From: Tricholomella constricta
Taxonomy: Eukaryota > Basidiomycota > Agaricomycetes > Agaricales > Lyophyllaceae
Assembly: GCA_013368375.1 (NCBI GenBank)
Contig: JAACJP010000002.1
Span: 2,265,709-2,329,708 of the forward strand
Length of the DNA: 64,000 bases
Direction: 5' to 3'
The number at the start of each line of letters is the position of its first letter. Position 1 is the first letter of the stretch. Under the pieces are notes generated by a model. The model was not told where the DNA came from. It made no database searches and saw only the letters and a list, made by a program, of their open reading frames with translations. The translations under genes were made by a program, and so were the position numbers. Of the stretch, positions 47,733-56,552 are shown one piece after another.

Positions 47733-47902
47733 TGTAAGGACGGTTCAGGCCTTATTTGGTCATTCCTAGCACAGCCACTCTCTTTAGCTTTTAACCTTGT
47801 ACCACCGTCCCTACGCCTGTGTAGTCACCTTTTCTCACTATAGAATTGGGTCATACGCACTTGGGGCATCGCAAGGTCACTAGTCTCACTGTATCTTTTA
47901 CA
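47733..47902 (+). repeat. 3' LTR (170 bp) of the LTR mini-element
   Basis: Preceded by a polypurine tract and followed by the target duplication GCCGC. Identity with the 5' LTR is as described there. Confidence 0.88.
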
Positions 47903-48366
47903 GCCGCGTGGCTTAGTGGAATGACTCCCAACATAAAGTAAACCCGACGACCCATCAAGGCGTTGGTAGTTCGACCCCCCATAGTGGCAATATCCTGGCA
48001 TAAGCCTTTGAGCCCAAATTAGGTCCACTACTTAAATATAAGGAGTAACATCACACCGACGCGGTTTTGGGAGTCATTCCACTAAGCCACGCGGCTTTGT
48101 GGAATGACTCCCAACATAAAGTAAACCCGACGACCCATCAAGGCGTTGGTAGTTCGACCCCCCATAATGGCAATATCCTGGCATAAGCCTTTGAGCCCAA
48201 ATTAGGTCCACTACTTAAATATAAGGAGTAACATCACACCGACGCGGTTACCGGCCAGCCGATTGTTGGACCATAGGGGGGTAGACACCGACCAGATGGG
48301 TCGGGTTTACTTTATGTTGGGAGTCATTCCACAAAGCCGCGTGGCTTAGTGGAATGACTCCCAACA

Positions 48367-49063
48367 GACAGCATTTCCTCCACCGGCGATTCTTCTATAT
48401 CATCCGAATTCAGAGTGGGCTCACCGTTGTCTTCCCGTGCCACAGCGTCGTCATCGGCGTCACGGCTAATTGGAACCGAGACAACTTCTTGATAGTTGCC
48501 GCCGCGTGACACCGCTTTCTTCGAGTCTGCCTTTGAAATTGCACCAATGCCTTCGAGCAACTGTAAGAATCAGCATCGTGTTAATAGGTTACGATCATAA
48601 GACACAATACTGCTAATCTTCAATGCAGCAAGATGAATAGTGTGCGGCATGCACCGCATACGCGCGTGCGCCACAGAAAAAGGTATATCAATTTCAAGAC
48701 ATCGGCGAGCTATGCCTTCAACCAGGGTGTCATTATTAGTAGCATTGTCCATCATAAAAGCTATAACCGAGAGACAGAGGAATGCATGAGAGCACAGACA
48801 ACGATACATAAATGAAATACATACCCGTCCAATAAGCTCATACATTTTGAGGGTCTCCCAAACGGCCTCCGCCATGTTCTCGCCAGAATGTTCGCCAAGA
48901 AGTTCCCGAAAATCGATGAGCAACTCCTCTACAAGTCATTTGTCAATTAATTTAAGTGGCAGTAGAAATGAATGACATTACCGAGTTCTCCCTCATTTGT
49001 AATGTAATGGGCGATGATAGCTAGGAAAGCATGTTGATTGCTCGATGTCCATGTTGAGAATCG
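48367..49063 (-). pseudogene. hAT transposase, 5' part, cut at both ends
   Basis: Minus-strand exons read FSTWTSSNQHAFLAIIAHYI (48982-49060), ELLIDFRELLGEHSGEN to ELIGRV (about 48821-48928), FMMDNATNNDTLVEGIARRC to HTIHLAALK (about 48606-48760), and LLEGIGAISKADSKK to PVEEMLS (48367-48560). These are hAT transposase core motifs (W-T-S-x-x-x-x-A-F, the D-N-A-x-N-N-D-T segment). The frame then continues at 45653 once the foldback element and one GACAG are removed. On the other side, coding stops near 49063, where the copia element begins, so the N-terminal zinc-finger part and the 5' terminus are missing. Confidence 0.85.
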
Positions 49064-49473
49064 ATTTTATCGTAATCTAATCTCTTTCATTACAAATCAT
49101 TTCGGACTATCTAGTAGATCTTTTTCACCGCCGTATACTCATCCGTTCACACCGTGTAACGTTTGAGTGTACGTCGTTTCATTATTCTTTTACTACTTCG
49201 AGTTTACTAACTATGTATATAGTAACTTGTATTCTCTTTAGGTACTCAATATCATCCGTTCACACCGTGTAACGTTTGAGTTAACTTGTATTCTCTTTAG
49301 GTTCTGGGCCTCGAGACGCTTCCGCGCTACTCTGACCTACCAAGGAAGACCTCATCCACACGACCCGCCGCAAACACGATCGCGTTCACGCACACGCCAT
49401 CGTCTCGCCGCGCGATACTGCTTCGAGCTACGCGATCAAGCATCTTGACAGCTGGACCCACACGGATCAACAA
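49064..49473 (+). mobile_element. 5' end of the copia element (LTR or leader), with internal repeat
   Basis: The stretch between the broken hAT gene and the copia Gag start is AT-richer and contains a 113-bp-spaced direct repeat: atccgttcacaccgtgtaac at 49141 and 49254, and taacttgtattctctttagg near 49223 and 49282. It probably represents LTR or leader sequence, but without a 3' LTR in the window the boundaries and primer-binding site cannot be fixed. Confidence 0.5.
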
Positions 49474-51116
49474 ATGTCAATGACAACTGCTGCCGCTCCG
49501 GACGCCCGCGTCCCGTTTGCACGCCTATCGTCGACCTCCAACAATTGGGTCTCATGGATCCTGAGAGCTGGAGCGGAGCTGAAAGGGAAGGGTGTATATC
49601 TGTACGCAACGGGCAAGGTACCACAGGTACACGAACCGGTACGCAAGCAGATCCCGAGCCCCACTGATCCGGCAGGTCTAGCGGCGCATGCTGCCGCCAC
49701 ACAGACCGAGTCAGATCGCTACGATCGGGAACTCATCCGTTACCTCGAATGGCAGACCAAGGACGACCTCGCAACCTCGGTCATCGTCAAACTCATCGAC
49801 GAAACCCAGGACGTCCACATCGAAGGCGCCACCACATCCTACGAGCTCCTGACCCGCCTTCAAAAGGCCCACGTCGAAACCTCTTCCGGCGTCACAGCTT
49901 TCTACACCAAAGTCGGCATGCTCCAACGGAAATACATCGATGGGGAATCGATGCAAGCCCACATCTCTGCACTCCTAAACGACAACGCTCGCCTCCGCGC
50001 CTCCAAGGATGAATCCGACGACAAGTTCATCGCGCAACTCCTCCTCCTCACACTCCCACAATCAACCACCTGGGAGATGCTGACCGTCGCCCTCCTCCAG
50101 AACACCACCCCCTCCAACCCACTCACCGTCTCCGACGTAACGGCGCGCTTGCTTCAGGAAGCTGCGCGCGTTGAAGGTGGCACTGCGTCTGCCATGAGCG
50201 CGAAGACGTCGTCGTCATCGCGCCCGCCGAAAACACCAGGCTCACGCTCGTCTGGCACGAAGGAGAAGTGCACGTACTGCAAGATTGAAGGTCACAGTGA
50301 GAAGGTCTGCAGGCGCAAGCAACGCGAGGATACGGTCCGAGCAGAAGAACGCGAGAAGATGAAGAAGGAGATGAAGGGCAAGCATGGAAAGGCTACAGCG
50401 GCCAAGGCATCTACAGTGAGCGCCTCACGCGTCCCCGATTCCGACGACGAGTCCTCGTCCGACTCCGACCACGATGTCAAGGCACACTTCACCCGTGAGC
50501 GAGTTTTCGTCACCTCACTCCTCACCACCGAGTCCCCCAAACACGTTTACATGGACTCCGGAGCCTCTCGCCACATCTCCCCCAACCTCGCCATGTTTGA
50601 CCCAGCATCAACGCGCGCCCTCTCACCACCCATCGCCATCTCAACCGCAGACGGGAACATCATCCACGCGAAGACGGAGGGAACCCTCCTATTCGACTTG
50701 AAGTACGACGGCAAGGTGGAACGCGGACGTTTCGAACGCGCCCTCCACGCTCCCGACCTCACGACCACCCTGATCTCGGTGTCGCAACTCACGCGCACTG
50801 GGATCGACGTCAACTTCAGCGGGGATGTCTGCAACATCCTCGATCGCACCAAACAGGTCATCGGACAAGCGCACCACACGCGCTCCAGCCTGTACCGTCT
50901 CACTGGCAAACCTGTCACTACGACTGAGACTGCCGCCGTCGCATCCACCCCTTCCATCGATGTCAACCTCCTCCACCAACGCCTCGGCCATCTCGGGCAC
51001 AAGAACGTACAGCGCCTCCTGCGGGATAAGCTCGTTACCGGGATCGGCGCTGTCGAAGGTACGCCCCACTTCTGTGAACCATGCACCACAGGAAAGCAAC
51101 ATCGCTCATCGTTTCT
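49474..51116 (+). pseudogene. Ty1/copia Gag-Pol, truncated inside integrase
   Basis: An open frame of about 547 codons starts at the ATG 49474. In order: a Gag (UBN2-type) domain (to about residue 230), a CCHC zinc knuckle (CTYCKIEGHSEKVC, residues 266-279), an acidic/Ser-rich linker, a retroviral-type aspartic protease with the D-S-G-A active site (about residue 360), and a Gag-pre-integrase/HHCC zinc-binding domain (residues 500-542, H-Q-R-L-G-H then C-E-P-C). The integrase catalytic core, reverse transcriptase and RNase H are absent: at 51117 the sequence switches to repeat E1, and the last six codons to the stop at 51138 come from E1. The truncated frame itself is intact. Confidence 0.9.
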
Positions 51117-52043
51117 TAGTCATTGGCGGAGTGGATAACGACCCGTTATCCATTCAGATTTTGGACCCGATTTTTCTCAAGATTGAAACAAGCAATTGGA
51201 GTCAAACCAACAGTAAAATATATACTTTTACATGCCCTCTAGCTCGCGCACTAATTCGTTTGACGAGATATGTATTCTCGGGGGTGCTATGGACCACCGA
51301 AAAGAGGGGCAAAAGCGTGGGAAAGTACACTATTGAGTGTCTTCAACCCTTCCACATCCGAGACCTTGGTATCGGATGACATTTATATATACGTTCGATG
51401 GCGCGCGCACTTTTTTTTATGAAAATCGGTGAAGAATTGAGTGAGCTATGGACAATTTTGTGTGGCGGGTTCGGGCGGGTGGTTGATGTGGCTGTGCTAA
51501 ATCTCCGCTCGGGCGGTTTACAATTTCTAAAATATTTACTACAAGTGCGCCACCCTCAAAAATTTGTGCGCGCGCTGCGTAATTTGGATCTTCCCTCATC
51601 CTGAATTTTCTGGAGGCGGCGCGGCTGAATTGTTGAAAGGCGTCAGGGATCTTTGTGACCTGCGCGCGGGCGCAGGAAGCGCGCCTCGGCAATTGCCGGC
51701 CACCGCCTCCAGCCATTCTGCCCCGCCCACAGCACTGTAATGTGCTAGTGCAACCTGTCCTGGGTATCCTGGGCATCCAGTTTCTCTCTCTTTGTTGTAA
51801 TAACCTCCTTTTGCTGTCCATCTCTATGTTTCACTGTCCTCGACGCCCGCCAGCCCACAGCAAGCAAGCCAAAGTAGAAGGTGAGCCTGCCAATATGCCT
51901 GTTTACTCAATGACAGCCTCAAATTGTTACATGTCCCAGTAAGCCCCAAAATAAATGCTCAGGAGTCCCCATCTGCTCAATCACTCAATCGTTGATGGAA
52001 CGAGTCACCATCGTCATCACTTTTTCCGAGGACTTTCACTTTC

Positions 52044-52068
52044 GGGGCACCCTCAGTGAGGGCGCCCC
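52044..52068. repeat. 25-bp palindrome, hairpin P1 of E1
   Basis: Arms ggggcaccctca and tgagggcgcccc flank a single G, with one mismatch between the arms. The same core (gcaccctcagtgagggtgc) forms P2 at 54821. It looks like two inverted terminal repeats back to back, or a hairpin terminator. Confidence 0.75.
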
Positions 52069-54820
52069 TTCGATCTTTGGCATAAGCGGGTTGACGTCGG
52101 TTACCCAGTCCTGTGTGTATCACCAGCGTGTTTTCGATTGACATTGATCTCCTGACCTCCATCTTAGCGCCTCTTCAGCCATCGAAACTCTCAAAATACA
52201 ACTCCACTGCTTTTCTCCACCAACAACACTCGGCCAGACGAAGACACTGGACTGGACATCACCCAGCTGACACGATGACGGCGGCGGCGGCAGTCACTCC
52301 ATGGCAGACACAATCGAATGTGACGATGAAGTCCTTTCCACCGACGACGAGGTTTACGAACCAAGACCATCATCATCCGGCCTGCGCCCGTGCCCGCAGC
52401 CAGCCCTCTTGCTATCTCAACATCCTTTGCAACCTCAGCGCAGCATCGACATTACTCTGCCTCCTCTGGCTCCACTAAACCCAGCATATCCCCAACCCGT
52501 CCTCCGAACGCATATCCGAAGTGAAGCAAGTAACCGCCGGCCACTCGCCCTCCTCCAAGTTCCATTTCCCAAGCACGTGGTGGATCGTCGATGGATGCAG
52601 AAGGGGCGGCAAGGGAAAAAGAAAAGCAGGGAGGGGCGGGAGGTGCACGTTGAGTTTGGGACGGCGCTCGTGGGGTGGGAGATGGGGAGATGGGTCGTGG
52701 GATGCGACTACCACGACATCCTCCGGACCATTCAAGGTGAATCTCTGCCGACTGTAACCCACGCCTTTTCTAACACCTCCTACGGCTCCCTCCTGTTCCC
52801 TGCCCCCGCCCTCCTCACCTCCCGGTGCACCCGCTTCTTCGACCACTCCTACCTCACACACCGCGCTGGCTCTCCTGCGGTCCCTCAAGCCATGTCTGCA
52901 CACCACAAACTTCGACTGCAATACAGGCGAGCATCATAGGAGTCCAGGTCCTCCTCACACTCGACTTCATGCGTCCTGACCGTTTTAGCTTCAGTACAGA
53001 CTGTGTGATGGAGAGAGGGCTTTCAAGGAGGCAGGGTACTCCGAGACACGACTGCTCAAGGTAAGTATATGTTATCCTCTGCTCTTCCGCTCGCTCACTG
53101 CCCCTTTTCCCCCCACAGCTCCACTTCGCCATCGTCATCTCCTCTGAATGCCGCCCGGTGCGCGCCGCCAGCCACCTTTTCTGCTATCGGTACATCCTTC
53201 GTGCGCTCATCGCAGCATCAACATTAATTCTGCCTCTGCTAGTCCCCTTGGCGCGCCCACGGCAACAAAGTTCCTTCCTCCACGCCCCCTCGCCCTCACA
53301 ATTGTGCCTACCCCACCTCTTCCCCCGCCTATGCGACGAAGGCGCCATTTCTGGTGCACGAGCTCGCGCTCTGGGCCATGACATGGGCAGTCGCGCGCCA
53401 GAAATGGCGTATGTCAGCTGTGGGTGTACCGTTGCAAGGGGCGTGGCGTGAAGCAGGCGTTGTTCGGTTTTAATTTTACATTCTCTTTTTTGCTTATATC
53501 TGATACTACGCTACGCTATCTTTCATCCCCCATCCCGCTTCCCCTCTACATCCATCTCGACCTCCCCGAACTGCGGTGCACATACCCAACCCTTCCTCCC
53601 CCTCCGATCCTTCTGTGCTCTCCTGCACTGGTGCACACCCACCTCTGCATGCCTCGTTGCCTGCATTCTGATCTTGCTTGCCTGTGTAGATAGTTCTGAA
53701 TGTAATACCTTTCTCGCATCTTTTCTCCTCGCCGCGTGCGCTGTAAGTTTCCCCATGAGATTTTGTGCTGATGTCTGAGCGTTGAAGTGGCGGCAACTGT
53801 GTGGTTTATGTCAGTCTGATAAGGTGTGGAGCTACAGTCGATTGTAGTGCGCACCTTGAGTCTCCGGTCCCACTACCAAACTCAATTTGGCCCAATAATG
53901 CGTGATCGCAAACAGGAAGGTCGTGTTGCAGCCGTTAAAACAAAATGAGAGTTGATTAAGAAAACAGGCGGCTAGACTAAATATGAACATGTGAACGGTA
54001 AGACTTACCTCCGCAAAGCCTGGGGATCCGGTACTCGCTTGATGATCAATCGTGGACAAAGATAGGCTTACATACTTGGAGGGTTCCCTGCAAACGGCAA
54101 CTGTCGCTATCGTATCGAGTTAGAAAGTCGACATACATAATCTCCTATACGCAGGTCCTGTCGTCGCAGCACTTGATTATTCAAGAGAAATGATGATAGA
54201 GCGGTGACACTTACCTTGCGCTTGAGGGACAGTCGAGGAGGGTGGCGACATAGGAATGGCCGCCAAGTCCCGCCATCGCACGCCAGTGCTCCTGCCGCCC
54301 CTGCCCATCTCACAGCCGTCGTGCCATAATCTTGCTTTCACCGTGCCCCTCCATTCCCCGTTCTTCCCAAGTTACCGATTCGAGATGACGCGGTGTCCGA
54401 GCACGCCCTTGTGCGCGCCATGCGTCTCAGCCACACCCTCTGCTCTGTCTATGAGTTTTAGGACATCCGCCGTAGTCAGTAACAAGTAAACACTGCCGTA
54501 GACCACTCACATACTAGCCTGTGTAGTACGCCTGTAATTACACATCCTAACTCGCCCTTTCTTCGCCATCGCGTGTGTGGTAAGACTTGACGTCGATGTT
54601 CGAGTGTCTGAGTGGTGGCGACACCGTGTAATCGATGTCAACTTCATAAGACATGTAGACACATGGTGATTATGTAATATCGTCCGTGTCATGTCGTCCA
54701 TCTGGGTGGCCTTGCTCATGTACATACCAAACGGCGACATCTTCGGCCTTCGATGTTGGTGAGTTCCTTGATATCAGGAACCGTTGTGCTTCAGTGACTT
54801 ATTTTCGCAGTGCTGAGTAA

Positions 54821-54845
54821 CCGGCACCCTCAGTGAGGGTGCCGG
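54821..54845. repeat. 25-bp perfect palindrome, hairpin P2 of E1
   Basis: Arms of 12 bp (ccggcaccctca and tgagggtgccgg) around a single G match perfectly. A half-site resembling one arm (cactgagggtgccg) also occurs at 56412-56425 in the spacer after E1. Confidence 0.8.
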
Positions 54846-56265
54846 CACGTCATGCAACCACTTCTACCACCTCAAAATGCCACCCTGCCCGCGCACGCAG
54901 CCAGCCCCTACTCGGACCCTTCGTGCACTCGCACTGGCATCGACACCACCGTCCTCTTCGCCGCCTCCGTCGCCCCTACCATCGTCACGACCGCGCCCAC
55001 CACCATGAGCGTCAAGCCGCTACCTCCACACCCTGTACCGGTGGCCCTCGCCTGCGGTTTTGCCCTTGCACTCGACCCCACGCGGGTTCTCCTTCTTCCC
55101 TTGCCCTGCAACTGGCACATACCGACATCCCGTTTAGACTCCACCCACTGCGACGGCGCGTCCTCCTCGCTTATCTTCCATACCTTGCCCTCCGTGCTCA
55201 GCGCCCCTCTCCTCCCCTCGCCGAAGACAGCGACACACAAGGTCTAGCAAGTAACTATCAAGTTTGGGACACACCTCGACCCCGGGGCTCCCTCTGAGTT
55301 CTGGCTCCCCGTGCACATGGTACGATCGTCGCTGGATGTAGAGGGGTGGCAGAGGGAAAAAAGGAGGGGCGGGAGGTACATGTGGGGTTTGGGGAGGTGC
55401 TAGCAGGGTGGATGATGCTCTGTGAGGTGCGATTGCGCTTCCAGGCTGGCGGGTTGGGACGCTCATCGATGGCGGGGAGGGACGCTTATCGATGGCGGGG
55501 AGGGACGCTCATCACGGGGAGGGCGCTGCGGTGAAGGTCGTGTGGAGGCTCTCTTGGAGGATTGGCGCAGAAAGGACAGGGGTGGGGGCGATGGCGATGG
55601 CGGCCGGCATGGGGGCGGGGACGGGGATGGAGTGAAGGCAACGGCTGGCGCTTACGATGGCCGTGGGCATGGGCATCGAAATCGGGTTAGGAAGATGGGA
55701 ATGAGCACAGCAACTATGCTGCTGCGCTCGAGCAGTGCGAGGCGGCGGCGGGTATGCTGGTGTGGGTACAAACGACGATAGTGCGCTCATGCCGGCGCCC
55801 AGTTGTGCCAACGTGGCGGTACCGTCAGCTCCTCCTACATCACAATCGGCAGCAGCAGCAGCGACACGACCAGCCCAGGCTGGCACCTCTATAATCAACA
55901 TTGCGACTGCAAACCACTGCCGCCGACCATGCACCGGAATATGGAACATGGGACACAAGGCTTGAAGGGGTGGATCGAGGCCGGTAGTGGATGATCGGAA
56001 TTGGAAGGCCGCAGGCGTTTCTGGGCGACTGCTGTTGGCGTAGGATCAGGTTCACTGAGGGAATAGAGTCTATGTCAGGTTCCGGGAGGAAGGAGACTTC
56101 TGTGTTTGAGAGCAATGCCACGGATCGGTCGTCGCTCGTGTTCGTGTGTGAATAAAACTGAGCAGGGGGAGTTGAAATGGAGGTCGGAATATGGCTCAAA
56201 ACGGATGGGCGTAGGGGCGAAAGGCTGGGGGGCAGTGGATTCGCCACGCCGTCTTAAACCCTAAG

Positions 56266-56552
56266 CGTTGCAGCGAGTCTGTGCTGGCGTGGTCAACGCT
56301 ATCTGATTCCTCATCCTCATCTCCTTCCTCCACAGATAATTTCTCGTATTCTCCATTTGCGATCTTCCAACACCGGTGGCATCTGACCCTGTTTTCTCCA
56401 TCGAGGATCGTCACTGAGGGTGCCGCGCATCTTGGACATCCTTGCCCCACGATTCCTTCTTGCTATGCCCTGACTCTCCCAGGTACAGTACGTCGCCGAC
56501 TCACGACACGGTGCGTAACACCGCACGTCATAATCACAATATTTTGCTTTAC
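56266..56552. other. spacer between E1 and E2 with a possible zinc-ribbon fragment (minus strand)
   Basis: This 287-bp stretch is absent after E2. On the minus strand it contains an open frame (within 56196-56450) with C-P-R-C, about 20 residues, C-H-R-C and an acidic run (VEEGDEDEESDS), which could be a fragment of a zinc-ribbon protein. It may be the true 3' part of E1, lost from E2, or a captured gene piece. Confidence 0.4.

Larger units (their letters stand above)
45680..47902 (+). mobile_element. non-autonomous LTR mini-element (TRIM-like), complete
   Basis: Two 170-bp direct repeats that look identical (45680-45849 and 47733-47902) begin TG and end CA, with a short inverted tgtaa/ttaca. 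The 5-bp duplication GCCGC flanks the element (45675-45679 and 47903-47907). A polypurine tract (gaaagggggg, 47721-47730) lies just before the 3' LTR, which gives plus orientation. The 1.88-kb interior has no Gag, protease, reverse transcriptase or integrase motif. A primer-binding site directly after the 5' LTR was not identified with confidence. Identical LTRs suggest recent insertion, later than the foldback element it sits in. Confidence 0.88.
45654..48366. mobile_element. foldback MITE-like element (about 485 bp without its LTR insertion)
   Basis: It begins tgttgggagtcattccac at 45654 and ends with the inverted form at 48366. Flanking 5-bp copies of GACAG (45649-45653 and 48367-48371) mark the target duplication inside the hAT transposase gene. 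Each terminal repeat is about 67-75 bp and is itself a near-perfect ~52-bp palindrome around gccgcgtggc. The interior holds two head-to-tail ~183-bp units (about 47932 and 48115 onward) separated by another copy of the palindrome (48068-48116). There is no coding capacity, so it must depend on a transposase from elsewhere. The left palindrome is interrupted by the LTR element at 45680-47902. Confidence 0.85.
51117..56265 (+). mobile_element. repeat E1, ~5.15-kb element of unknown class
   Basis: It starts TAGTCATTGGCGGAGTGG inside the copia gene, shares its beginning with E2 (56553) and E3 (63123), and shares its whole length with E2. Fifteen bases inside lies the hairpin ggataacg-acc-cgttatcc (51133-51151). 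Other landmarks are a tttatatata stretch (51382), two ~25-bp palindromes (52044, 54821), and two diverged segments after them (52365-52700 and 54850-55430) that align with each other. Open frames such as 52301-52939 (212 codons) have no family signature. Intron-like splice signals appear on the minus strand around 53850-54240. No transposase, helicase, polymerase or integrase motif is recognised, so the class is unknown. Confidence 0.75.

Noticed and set aside
51117..51140. Helitron 5' end for the E family
   Set aside because: The shared sequence begins TAGTC, not after an A with TC at the start. No CTRR-type 3' end with hairpin and no Rep/helicase frame were found.
53850..54240. Small minus-strand multi-exon gene inside E1
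   Set aside because: Several GTAAGT and AG signals occur, but the joined exons are very short, give no recognisable protein and need unsupported choices.
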